A stretch of DNA of 64,000 nucleotides from Salinicoccus kekensis (GCF_900220995.1 NZ_OBQF01000002.1:124001-188000), one strand, 5' to 3'. Shown: positions 45,863 to 53,768, counted from the first letter of the stretch. Translations and numbers: made by a program. The notes: a model not told the origin generated them from the letters alone.

Positions 45863-46120
45863 TTGAAACGTTCAGATGGAGAGGTTTTCAGGACTATCTG
45901 CACAGTTAAGGTCTTCAAACGTTCAGACAGCTGAATTTTTCAGGCCATCTAAACAGCAAGGGCCTTCAAACGTTTAGATAGTCGAAATTTTTAAGGTTAT
46001 CTAAACAGTGAGGGGCCCCAGGTGTTTAGTTAGTTGGATTTTTAAGGTTAACTAAACAGCAAGGTCCTTCAAACGTTCAGATAGCAAGATTTTTAAGGCC
46101 ATCTGCTTACGGCGTTCTGA
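45863..46120. repeat. Tandem 51-bp stem-loop repeat array C
   Basis: Five units begin at 45863, 45914, 45965, 46017 and 46068 (51, 51, 52, 51 bp apart); a sixth is cut off after TTCTGA at 46115-46120. A unit reads TTCAAAC-G-TT(T/C)AGATA...TTTTTAAGG..TATCTAAAC-AGCAAGG.CC. Each forms a ~35-nt hairpin, for example GTTTAGATA (45972-45980) with TATCTAAAC (45998-46006), and GTTTAGTTA (46024-46032) with TAACTAAAC (46049-46057), a compensatory change. Sequence differs from arrays A and B but the period is the same. Confidence 0.9.
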
Positions 46121-46200
46121 TGTTACCACTGCGTCGGCGTAAATGTTACCACCAAAATCGCACGCCTCGATACCACCTGAATCGAAGCATATGTCACCAC
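46121..46200 (+). mobile_element. Transposon-end-like cluster of 24-bp-period direct repeats (left)
   Basis: TGTTACCAC (46121), TGTTACCAC (46144), CGATACCAC (46168) and TGTCACCAC (46192) repeat every 23-24 bp. This matches the layout of IS21-family ends, which carry several terminal sub-repeats. It begins precisely where array C is interrupted. No transposase gene is present. An inverted, similar cluster lies at 48322-48375. Confidence 0.55.
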
Positions 46201-46201
46201 T

Positions 46202-46226
46202 ATCCTCATCCTGAGGATTTTTTTAT
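46202..46226 (+). terminator. Short hairpin with T tract
   Basis: ATCCTCA-TCC-TGAGGAT followed by TTTTTTT, directly after the repeat cluster; no gene immediately upstream. No gene is seen between here and 46434. Confidence 0.65.
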
Positions 46227-46434
46227 GCCAGATTATCTTTAAAATGGTAAGCGTGCTATAAATGCTTTGAGTGTCGCATTCAAGTGACACTCGGCACATT
46301 TATGGAGATGGCATTCAATGCGACGAGATTGATGATTTACCGTCCAAGAGGCAGAAGCGCCAATGCAGCAGAAAGATGATGAAACAAAGCGCCTTGCCTG
46401 AGAAAATCAAGAATTTTAAATGACCAATCAAAAA

Positions 46435-46476
46435 TTGATTTACATCAATTATTTTAACGGCAAAAAGTCGTATACT
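46435..46476 (+). promoter_or_regulatory. FNR-type box and promoter of the HMA-domain gene
   Basis: TTGAT-TTAC-ATCAA (46435-46448) is a perfect match to the FNR consensus TTGAT-N4-ATCAA. A -10 element TATACT (46471-46476) puts the start near 46483, so the box centre is at about -41.5, the standard class II activator position. No good -35 hexamer is present, which fits an activator-dependent promoter. Confidence 0.65.
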
Positions 46477-46527
46477 TGAATTGTAGAGAAAGAAACGGAT
46501 AAAAATTATAAATAGGAGAGATATATT

Positions 46528-46761
46528 ATGCAAAAAGCAACCATTCAATTAGAAACTTTATCATGTCCATCATGTATCCAGAAGATTGATAACGCTGTAA
46601 AAGGTTTGGACGGTGTGGAAAAAGACAGTGTCAAAGTCATGTTCAACGCAAGTAAAGTCAAAGCAGATTTTGATGAAGCAGTCACAACGATTGAAAATAT
46701 AGAAAATGCGATTGAAAACCTGGGGTACCCGGTCACCAAATCAAAAGTAAAAGTTGCCTGA
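46528..46761 (+). CDS. Heavy-metal-associated (HMA, CopZ-like) domain protein
   Basis: 77 residues, a single ferredoxin-like HMA domain with the metal-binding LSCPSC (Cys13, Cys16) and the family end ENLGYPV. Likely a cytoplasmic Cu(I) or other soft-metal carrier. No copper ATPase is adjacent. The usual CopZ motif is GMxCxxC; here TLSCPSC, so the metal may differ. AGGAGAG precedes the ATG. Preceded by an FNR-type box, suggesting low-oxygen induction. Confidence 0.85.
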   Translation: MQKATIQLETLSCPSCIQKIDNAVKGLDGVEKDSVKVMFNASKVKADFDEAVTTIENIENAIENLGYPVTKSKVKVA

Positions 46762-46787
46762 TCAAATTAATCATTTTCACTTTAACT

Positions 46788-46824
46788 GATCCCAGATATT
46801 CCATCGATTGTCTGGGATCTTTTA
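46788..46824 (+). terminator. Intrinsic terminator of the HMA gene
   Basis: GATCCCAGA / TCTGGGATC with a T tract. Confidence 0.85.
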
Positions 46825-46848
46825 TCATGAATCAAAAAATATGTAAGG

Positions 46849-46881
46849 GCTTAATTTCAACCAAAGTGGGTACACTATAAT
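46849..46881 (+). promoter_or_regulatory. Promoter of the 28-residue-repeat protein gene, sigma-B-like
   Basis: GCTTAA (46849-46854), 13-bp spacer, GGGTAC (46868-46873), each one mismatch from the sigma-B consensus; leader about 38 nt. A sigma-A-type TATAAT (46876-46881) overlaps, so either or both may be used. Confidence 0.45.
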
Positions 46882-46917
46882 TAAGTTTTAAGATGAATAT
46901 ATCTTGGAGGGAATATT

Positions 46918-47238
46918 ATGAGTGAACATAGTCGAGACTATGAAAAGTATCATGAAAAGTTGAATTTCCTTTTGAAGGACCACGGGGTGGAATTTGATGA
47001 AACGGAAGTGGATTTAAACACTATCGAGTCATTACACTCTAAAGTAAATGATCTTTGCAGGGCCCACGGGGGCGAACCGGGTGAGATGGAAAACTATACT
47101 TTGGAGAGCCTTCATCCTAAACTGAACCAGGTCCTGAGAGGCCATGGTATACAATACGATGACTCCCATCTGGACAAATCTTCCATCGAAGCTGTGGATA
47201 CAAAACTGGAGTTGCTAATGGATGCGCATCACAAGTAA
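46918..47238 (+). CDS. Small protein of 28-residue helical repeats, unknown function
   Basis: 106 residues made of about 3.5 repeats: residues 11-38, 39-64, 65-92 and a half repeat 93-106. Each starts (L/Y)-H-x-K-(L/V)-N, has a hydrophobic-rich helix, then H-G near position 12-13, an acidic linker and a (I/L)-E-(S/A) end. Histidines recur at 12, 22, 40, 49, 66, 75, 103 and 104. No signal peptide, no cysteine pair and no recognised family. TTGGAGGGA fixes the start. Single-gene unit within the 2.3-kb segment bracketed by transposon-end-like repeats. Metal binding or protein-protein interaction are only guesses. Confidence 0.8.
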   Translation: MSEHSRDYEKYHEKLNFLLKDHGVEFDETEVDLNTIESLHSKVNDLCRAHGGEPGEMENYTLESLHPKLNQVLRGHGIQYDDSHLDKSSIEAVDTKLELLMDAHHK

Positions 47239-47302
47239 CTGGATCTCGAGGTTGGGGAAGTTCCAGGTGCCATAGGAATCAATATCTCAAGTTTGATGGT
47301 CC

Positions 47303-47348
47303 AAACCCCAAGAATCCTATAACCACAGGGATGCTTGGGGTTTTTTAT
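47303..47348 (+). terminator. Intrinsic terminator of the repeat-protein gene
   Basis: AAACCCCAAG / CTTGGGGTTT outer stem with an ATCC/GGGAT inner stem, then TTTTTT. From 47349 to 47640 no gene is seen; one TGGTGGTAAC (47472-47481) resembles the flanking 24-bp-period repeats. Confidence 0.88.
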
Positions 47349-47640
47349 ATGAAAAATGCGTGACATAAAATGTCTCTGTTTAAATACTTTGTTTTATTAG
47401 AAAAATATCCCATCGAATATAATTCGAATTTCATGGTTTATTTAAAACGCAGTCACCCATAGAGCTTCTAATGGTGGTAACTGGTATAATCTTTATCATT
47501 AACTAGGCTCAAAATCGCTCTGTCAGTACTGAAAATCACGAAATTCAATGATAAAAATATTAAGATGATGGAAAATTAGGGCGGAGGTCTCTTCGCCTTT
47601 TTACATATTGGCATATAATAGGGGTGAGGAAGGTGTTTGA

Positions 47641-48111
47641 ATGAAAAAATATTCACTCCTTATGATGATGTTATTCATTCCATTTATTTTGACTGCATGT
47701 ATCACACCGATCACTCCGGATTTACTTGATGAACCAAGCCCCAGGCAGGACCTGCCCGGTTCAAAAAATGATTTGTATATGACAGTCGGGCAGCCGGAGG
47801 AGACAATCATCGAACTGAATATTATAAATTCCGGCCACTCTTTATTTGGTTACGGTGAGTTTTTCTATATTGAAAAGAAAGTCGGAAGCGAGTGGTATAT
47901 GCTCGCTTTTGACGACATGGCCTTTTCTGATTTTTCAGAATTTGATAATTATGGTAAGGTGATATCACCTGGAGAAATTGATGAAATCATTATCGATCTT
48001 GAAGAGTATCACCTGACTTTGAACAGCGGTGTTTACCGTGTCGTCAAAGCTTTCAGGTATCATGATGAAGAAAACGTATTCTGGTTGACAGATGAGTTTA
48101 AAGTGATTTAA
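47641..48111 (+). CDS. Lipoprotein with bacterial Ig-like (Big_14-type) domain
   Basis: 156 residues. Signal peptide with lipobox LTAC (Cys20), then an Ig-like beta domain with the typical pattern FFYIEKKVGSEWYML...ISPGEIDEIIIDL...LNSGVYRVVKAF seen in small Bacillota lipoproteins. Anchored on the outer face of the membrane; function unknown. Start at ATG 47641; the preceding GGTGAGGAAGGTG provides a ribosome site. Confidence 0.78.
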   Translation: MKKYSLLMMMLFIPFILTACITPITPDLLDEPSPRQDLPGSKNDLYMTVGQPEETIIELNIINSGHSLFGYGEFFYIEKKVGSEWYMLAFDDMAFSDFSEFDNYGKVISPGEIDEIIIDLEEYHLTLNSGVYRVVKAFRYHDEENVFWLTDEFKVI

Positions 48112-48141
48112 CCCTATAATTTAAAACGCTGGAGGCATAAT

Positions 48142-48288
48142 ATGGAACTCGGCAAAGTGGCACATTTACTTATCGGCAAGGCAAGAACATACGGTGATAA
48201 CAATGCGGAAAAGAAAATGGACCGTGAATGGGCGACGGCGATTTACCGCAGAGAAACGGATGGAGTGGTGCATCTTTACGGAGGATAG
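48142..48288 (+). pseudogene. Truncated N-terminus of a MOSC-domain (YiiM-like) protein
   Basis: 48 codons after a good GGAGGC ribosome site. The residues read like the start of YiiM-type MOSC proteins (LLIGKARTYGDNNAEK, then REWATAIYRRETDGVVHLYG), but the frame ends at TAG just after the point where the conserved GLxGD core should follow. The C-terminal ~165 residues are absent. The break lies about 30 bp before the inverted 24-bp repeats, suggesting loss by mobile-element insertion or deletion. Confidence 0.72.
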
Positions 48289-48321
48289 TATAAAGTGGCA
48301 CCCACACTGCCGATTCAGCTG

Positions 48322-48375
48322 GTAACAATAAACGCGATTTGCATGGTATCGTAAATCGCGTTTTCATGGTAACTC
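48322..48375 (-). mobile_element. Transposon-end-like cluster of 24-bp-period repeats (right, inverted)
   Basis: TGGTAAC (48322), TGGTATC (48346) and TGGTAAC (48369) at 23-24-bp spacing. Read on the minus strand it aligns with the left cluster over about 60 bases (shared GTTACCA, AAAA-CGC, CGATACCA, AATCG). An internal AACGCGATTT/AAATCGCGTT hairpin is present. Immediately beyond, 48394-48409 (CCATCTAAACAGCAAG) is identical to part of array C. Confidence 0.55.
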
Positions 48376-48437
48376 TGCAGCGCCGTATGCACCATCTAAA
48401 CAGCAAGCCTCGCCGCCCCCATAAAGATCCTCAAAAT

Positions 48438-48468
48438 GCAAAAAAGGCCGGGACTTATGTCCCGACCT
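48438..48468 (-). terminator. Terminator of the first oligopeptide-binding protein gene
   Basis: Minus strand GGTCGGGAC-ATAA-GTCCCGGCC followed by TTTTTT. Confidence 0.92.
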
Positions 48469-48476
48469 GCTATAAA

Positions 48477-50150
48477 TTATTTGAATGTCAGATTTTCTAT
48501 GCGCACAAGGCCGATTGGGTCGATCGCCACGCCGTCAACCTGTGATGCATCCACGCCGACCGCGAAGTTCGGATGGACGAGTGAGACCGTTGGTGCTTCT
48601 TCAATGATGATTTCCTGTGCAGCCGAATAGGCATCGGCACGGTCGCCTTCATCAGCCTCGCTCCGCCCCGCATCGAGTGCTGCATCCAGTTCGTCATTCG
48701 AATAAAATGAGCGGTTGCCTGTCGCACCTTTATTCTCTGAATGATACAGTGCGTATAATCCGTTGTCGGCATCACCGGTCACCGTCGTCCAGCCCATTGC
48801 GAACATTTCATGGTCGCCCTGGCCGGTCCGTTCCAGGAACGTGCCCCATTCGAGCTGTTCCACCGAAACTTCGATGCCGAGCTCCGCAAGGCTTTCCTGG
48901 ATATACAGTGCAGTATCGACGTTCATCTGATCGTCCCTCACCCATAGTTCGGTAGAGAAACCGTCCGGATGATCACTTTCGGCAAGCAGTTCCTTCGCCC
49001 TGTCGAGGTCATATTCACGGCCGTCCAGTGAATCGTCATAACCCCATACATCAGGTGCGATCGGGTGTGTGGCGGCAATGCCCATGTTGTCAAAGACACC
49101 TTCGACGATCATGTCCCTGTCGATCGCATAAGCGATGGCCTGTCTGACACGCACGTCATCAAACGGCGCCTTTTCAGTGTTGAAGCCCAGATAATCTGTA
49201 CGGGATGATTCCTGCTCTAAAAGCTCTGTATTTTCACCGCTTTCGACCCGGTCCGCATTCGCAGAATCGATGTCACGGACGATCTGGACGCCGCCCGTTT
49301 CAAGCTCTGCAAGCCTCGCACCGGACTCCGGGATGACGCGGAAAGTCACTGTATCAAAGCCGCGTTCGCCGCTTTCACCCTGGAAATCCTCAAATTTCGT
49401 CAGGACCGTTTCCTGCCCCGGATTCCGTTCCTCAAGCATCGCATGGTTCGTGCCGTCCGTCTCCGAGCCGATCACCGAACCGACATGTTCCGAAATCTGG
49501 TCCATGACTTCCTCATACTCATCCCCGCCGCCTTCGCGGAGTTCGTAGTACTCATCTGCCGTCATATCGACGCCCGCTTCATCAAGCGCATTCTGATAGT
49601 CCTCATCGATCAGCGACTTGCTGATGATGCCGCCGGTGTTGTGCGCGAGGTGGCTCGGCAGCGGTGCGAATGGAAATTCGGTATGGATGTTCACTTCATA
49701 ATCGCCGACGATTTCCACTTCCTCGATCATTTCGAACAGGAATGCCGCTTCCGATGCGACCGCCTCATCATTCACACGGTCGAGCGTCGCCTTCACATCT
49801 TCTGCCGTGAATCCCTCACCACTGTGGAAGGTCGTACCCTCCCTCAACTGGAAGTTCCAGACATCATCTTCAATGGTCTCCCATTCCTCGGCAAGACCCG
49901 CGGTGAGTTCCATCTCCATGGTCTGGTTCACCAGCGTCTCGTATATATTCATGCGCACCTGCGCAGAAGCAGTGTCGTTGCTGCCGTGCGGGTCGATGGA
50001 GACGACGTCATCCTGCATGGCGATTACAAGATCACCGGCTGCCGCTTCCCCTCCATCCGCCGCTTCCTCCACATTGGAATCATCCGCGCAGGCCGACAGC
50101 ACCAAAGCAAGCACGCCCGTCATCATAAGCAATATGTATTTATTCATCAT
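48477..50150 (-). CDS. Oligopeptide ABC transporter substrate-binding lipoprotein
   Basis: About 557 residues, SBP_bac_5 (OppA/DppA) family. Lipobox LSAC near Cys21, an acidic linker, then the binding domain beginning LVIAMQDDVVSIDPHGSNDTASAQV and the diagnostic RVRQAIAYAIDRD near 325. Captures peptides or other nitrogen/sulfur compounds for an ABC importer. AAGGAGGAA sits before tandem ATGs at 50150/50147. No permease or ATPase genes are adjacent; the neighbour is a close paralogue. Each has its own terminator. Confidence 0.92.
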   Translation of the reverse strand: MMNKYILLMMTGVLALVLSACADDSNVEEAADGGEAAAGDLVIAMQDDVVSIDPHGSNDTASAQVRMNIYETLVNQTMEMELTAGLAEEWETIEDDVWNFQLREGTTFHSGEGFTAEDVKATLDRVNDEAVASEAAFLFEMIEEVEIVGDYEVNIHTEFPFAPLPSHLAHNTGGIISKSLIDEDYQNALDEAGVDMTADEYYELREGGGDEYEEVMDQISEHVGSVIGSETDGTNHAMLEERNPGQETVLTKFEDFQGESGERGFDTVTFRVIPESGARLAELETGGVQIVRDIDSANADRVESGENTELLEQESSRTDYLGFNTEKAPFDDVRVRQAIAYAIDRDMIVEGVFDNMGIAATHPIAPDVWGYDDSLDGREYDLDRAKELLAESDHPDGFSTELWVRDDQMNVDTALYIQESLAELGIEVSVEQLEWGTFLERTGQGDHEMFAMGWTTVTGDADNGLYALYHSENKGATGNRSFYSNDELDAALDAGRSEADEGDRADAYSAAQEIIIEEAPTVSLVHPNFAVGVDASQVDGVAIDPIGLVRIENLTFK

Positions 50151-50257
50151 TATTCCTCCTTCATATAAAATCACTAATACTTTAACACATTAATGTGCTG
50201 AGTGACGGAAGTTCATTAAAAAATTCACATAGTTTTCGAAATAAAGACCTCCAAAAA

Positions 50258-50291
50258 TAAAAATGACCCCAAAATCCGCTTTGGGGTCATC
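50258..50291 (-). terminator. Terminator of the second oligopeptide-binding protein gene
   Basis: ATGACCCCAAA / TTTGGGGTCAT with a T-rich tail on the minus strand. Confidence 0.92.
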
Positions 50292-50309
50292 TGTTGAAAC
50301 CTTTTTCAA

Positions 50310-52007
50310 TTACTCGTTGAACGTCACATTCTCGAGTCTTACATCACCGAGGGCATCCAGCTCTACGCCTTCAACCTGGTTTGTATCGACACCGATTGAG
50401 AAGTTGGAATGCACGATCGGTGCAATCGGCGCTTCTTCTATGATGATCTGCTGTGCTGTGGAGTAAGCTTCTGCACGTGCATCTTCATCCGATTCGGTCC
50501 TGCCGTCATCGAGTGCTTCGTCGAGTTCGTCATTCGCATAGAATGAACGGTTGCCGACGGCGCCGAAGTTATCGGAATGATGCAGTGCATATAATCCGTA
50601 GTCCGCATCCGCCGTTACAGTCGTCCAGCCGAGCAGGTACATTTCCTGGTCGCCCTGGCCTGTCCTGTCGAGGAACGCGCCCCACTCCATCTGCTCAACC
50701 TGCACATCGATGTTCAGTTCACCGAGGCTCTCCTGGATATACAGTGCTGTATCGACGATCATCTGGTCATCCCTTACCCATAATTCGGTTGAGAATCCGT
50801 CTGGATGATCGCTTTCAGCAAGCAGTTCCTTCGCCCTGTCGAGGTCGTACTGCTGGCCTTCAAGGCTGTCGTCATAACCCCAGACATCCGGCGGGATCGG
50901 GTGTGTTGCCGAAATGCCCATGCCGTCGTACACGCCTTCAACGATTGCTTCAGTATCGATCGCGTGTGCAATCGCCTGTCTCACTTTCTCATCGTCGAAA
51001 GGTTCTTTCTGGGTGTTGAAACCGAGGTAGTCCGTACGCAGTGACTCCTGCTCCAGCAGCTCGGTGTTTTCACCGCTTTCAACACGCTGTGCGTTGGATG
51101 CATCGATGTCGCGTGCAACCTGTACACCGCCTGTTTCAAGTTCGGCAAGCCTTGCACTCACTTCAGGGATGACACGGAAAGTGACTGAATCAAAGTTCCG
51201 CTCCCCGCCCTGGAAATCTTCAAATTTCGTGAGGACCGTTTCCTGTCCAGGGTTGCGTTCTTCAAGGACACCATGGTTCGTGCCATCAGGGTTGGAGCTG
51301 ATGACGTTGCCGATGTCTCCTGAAATCTGATCCATGACTTCTTCATACTCGTCCCCGCCTTCTTCACGGAGTTCATAGTATTCATCGGCAGTCATGTCGA
51401 CACCCGCTTCATCCAAAGCATTCTGATAGTCTTCATCGATCAGTGATTTGCTCATGATGCCGCCCGTGTTGTGTGCCAGGTGGCTCGGCAGCGGCGCAAA
51501 AGGATATTCCGTATGGAGGTTGACTTCGTAGTCGCCCACGATTTCAACTTCCTCGATCATTTCAAACAGGAAAGCGACTTCTGAAGCGACCGCTTCATCA
51601 CGCACCCTGTCGAATGTCGCTTTGACATCTTCGGCAGTGAATTCTTCACCGCTGTGGAATGTCGTACCTTCCCTGAGTGTCAGGTTCCATACATCTTCCT
51701 CAACGGATTCCCATTCCTCTGCAAGACCCGGAACCAGTTCCATATTTGCATCCTGTTGCACTAAACTTTCGTAAATGTTCTGACGCACCTGTGATGAGGC
51801 AGAGTCGTTACTGCCGTGCGGATCCAGTGAAACCGCATCATCCTGCATGGCGACCACGATATCACCGGATACAGATTCCTCCGTCGCTGCATCGCCGTCA
51901 TCGGCGTTGTCCCCTGCAGCTTCTTCATCGACATCTGAATCATCCGCACATGCTGCAAGCACCAGAACGAACACAGACATCAATGAAAGCATCAAATACT
52001 TTCTCAT
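50310..52007 (-). CDS. Oligopeptide ABC transporter substrate-binding lipoprotein, paralogue
   Basis: 565 residues, clear tandem duplicate of the gene downstream: the same DPHGSND, AFLFEMIEEVEIVGDYEVN, MTADEYYELRE and ATHPI blocks and near-identical length. Lipobox LAAC (Cys20). A longer acidic linker follows (DEEAAGDNADDGDAATEE), typical of salt-adapted exported proteins. Start at ATG 52007 with AGGGGGA upstream. An orphan binding protein; it must use a permease encoded elsewhere. Confidence 0.92.
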   Translation of the reverse strand: MRKYLMLSLMSVFVLVLAACADDSDVDEEAAGDNADDGDAATEESVSGDIVVAMQDDAVSLDPHGSNDSASSQVRQNIYESLVQQDANMELVPGLAEEWESVEEDVWNLTLREGTTFHSGEEFTAEDVKATFDRVRDEAVASEVAFLFEMIEEVEIVGDYEVNLHTEYPFAPLPSHLAHNTGGIMSKSLIDEDYQNALDEAGVDMTADEYYELREEGGDEYEEVMDQISGDIGNVISSNPDGTNHGVLEERNPGQETVLTKFEDFQGGERNFDSVTFRVIPEVSARLAELETGGVQVARDIDASNAQRVESGENTELLEQESLRTDYLGFNTQKEPFDDEKVRQAIAHAIDTEAIVEGVYDGMGISATHPIPPDVWGYDDSLEGQQYDLDRAKELLAESDHPDGFSTELWVRDDQMIVDTALYIQESLGELNIDVQVEQMEWGAFLDRTGQGDQEMYLLGWTTVTADADYGLYALHHSDNFGAVGNRSFYANDELDEALDDGRTESDEDARAEAYSTAQQIIIEEAPIAPIVHSNFSIGVDTNQVEGVELDALGDVRLENVTFNE

Positions 52008-52172
52008 TCTTTTTCCCCCTATACACTTTTGTGAATATACATCAGCTTTCACATAAATATGTAGGCTACTGCATATCTTATATAAACTTTACCATAATCG
52101 CCCTTCTTAACCAATATAATTTTCTAATAATTTGTTTTAATTTAAATATTATCAAAGTTCAGTGACGGCGAA

Positions 52173-52206
52173 ATAAAAAAGACCGCAGGGCGTGAGCCCT
52201 GCAGCC
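52173..52206 (-). terminator. Terminator of the efflux gene
   Basis: GCAGGGC-TCAC-GCCCTGC on the minus strand followed by GGTCTTTTTT. Confidence 0.88.
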
Positions 52207-52220
52207 TATGAAAGTTGATA

Positions 52221-53630
52221 TCAAGCTTTACCTGCCATTTCGAATGATTCCGAAGCCAGTCCCTCTTCCGGTGAAATCGTCTTTGCGACGACCCAGAATG
52301 AAATGATTCCAAAAACGAATGCGGTGAGTATCCCCAGTGCACCTGCGACATGGATGTTGTCCGTCATCAGCTGCACTGTGCCGTATACGGCCGTCGAAAT
52401 CGCGATGCCGAATGAATTTCCGAGTGAGCTCGCCATCTTGTAGATGCCTGAGGCGATGCCCACCTGATCATTATTGATGTGGACGAGTGATGTATCCATT
52501 GAAGGTGTGGCATACATGCCGACCCCGACACCCGCAATCAGGAATCCGATGAATACTACGACGATATACGCTGTATCCGGCAGGAATGTCATGGCAGCCA
52601 TGCTCATCCCGAGTGATGCGATCAGGATCGACCATAGCATCGGCTTCCTTGCGCCCATCGTCTGGAGCATGCGCTCCCCGACCCGGATCATCACAAGCAG
52701 TGTGATGATATGTCCGATCGTGAGCAGTCCTGCTTCAAATGAAGTGAAGCCCCTTGCGACCTGTACGTAGATATTCGCAACGACGATGGATGCAATGATT
52801 CCATTCTGCAGGAAGTTCGAGACGACCGCCCCTGTATACGGCTTGATTTTGAACAGGCTGAAATCGATGAACTGATGCTTCCTTCTCTTCTCATATTCGA
52901 AGAATACCGCAAGCAGCAGTAATGTCACGACCATCAATCCGATCATCAGCGGACTTGTCCAGCCGATCTCCTGACCCTGGGTGACGATGATGTTCACGCC
53001 GAGCAGCACCAGTACGAATAAAACGAATCCGCCGTAGTCGAACGGTGCTTTATTGTGGTCGTTCGCCTTGCTTTCCTTGATGTCCCTCAAAATCCACATT
53101 GCAATCAGTGCCACGATGATGGAGATGACGAAGACCCATCTCCAGCCCATATAAGTTGCGATCAGTCCGCCTGCGAGTGTCGCAACACCCCCGCCGCCCC
53201 ATGAACCGAAAGACCAATAGCTGAGTGCACGCTGGCGGTCTTTTTCATCAAATGCCGTCTTGATCAGGGAAATCGTCGCAGGCATGATGAACGCCGCTGA
53301 AATACCTTGGATCGCACGGCCGGTGATCAGGAACAGCGGGCCCTGCGCAAGCATCACGAGGATACTCCCCACTATGCTCAGTATCAGACCGATATAAGTC
53401 ATTTTCTTACGGCCCGAACGGTCGGAGAGACCACCCGCAACGACGATGAACAGCCCGGAGAACAGGGCTGTGAGACTCGTTGCGATATTCAGCACACCGG
53501 CTGATACATCCATATCCGCGCTCATGGCGGGAATGATGTTGATCATCGAGTTTGCAAACAGCCAGAATGTCAGCACGGCCATGACCATACCTACTATATA
53601 AATATTATTCTTCTTAGAAGACGCTTTCAT
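52221..53630 (-). CDS. norB: NorB-like MFS drug:H+ antiporter
   Basis: About 469 residues, major facilitator superfamily with 12-14 helices. Closely similar in pattern to staphylococcal NorB: VLTFWLFANSMINIIPAMSADM, TALFSGLFIVVAGGLSDRSGRKKMTYIGL (loop 2-3 motif), AFIMPATISLIKTAF, QRALSYWSFGSWGGGGVATLAGG. Expected to export fluoroquinolone-type and other hydrophobic compounds. The first ATG lies inside the ribosome site, so ATG 53630 is preferred. Divergent from a LysR regulator. Confidence 0.87.
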   Translation of the reverse strand: MKASSKKNNIYIVGMVMAVLTFWLFANSMINIIPAMSADMDVSAGVLNIATSLTALFSGLFIVVAGGLSDRSGRKKMTYIGLILSIVGSILVMLAQGPLFLITGRAIQGISAAFIMPATISLIKTAFDEKDRQRALSYWSFGSWGGGGVATLAGGLIATYMGWRWVFVISIIVALIAMWILRDIKESKANDHNKAPFDYGGFVLFVLVLLGVNIIVTQGQEIGWTSPLMIGLMVVTLLLLAVFFEYEKRRKHQFIDFSLFKIKPYTGAVVSNFLQNGIIASIVVANIYVQVARGFTSFEAGLLTIGHIITLLVMIRVGERMLQTMGARKPMLWSILIASLGMSMAAMTFLPDTAYIVVVFIGFLIAGVGVGMYATPSMDTSLVHINNDQVGIASGIYKMASSLGNSFGIAISTAVYGTVQLMTDNIHVAGALGILTAFVFGIISFWVVAKTISPEEGLASESFEMAGKA

Positions 53631-53712
53631 GAGTTTCATCCTAACTTATAACTGAAGTTATTGTGTGATATTTTTAACGTAATCTCATAATACATGCTAT
53701 AATTTTATTTGA

Positions 53713-53738
53713 ATAGTATATAAAAGTTATGTAACTAT
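53713..53738. promoter_or_regulatory. Candidate LysR operator
   Basis: Nested dyads ATAGT...ACTAT (53713-53717 / 53734-53738) and AGTTA-TG-TAACT (53725-53736) in the 138-bp divergent region. Position suits autoregulation and control of the efflux gene. Confidence 0.4.
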
Positions 53739-53768
53739 AAATTTTATTTATATAAGGAGAAGAAAGCC

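Noticed and set aside
46268-46424. Short basic open frame between the repeat cluster and the HMA promoter
   Set aside because: No ribosome site and no recognisable similarity; may be transposon debris, but this cannot be supported.
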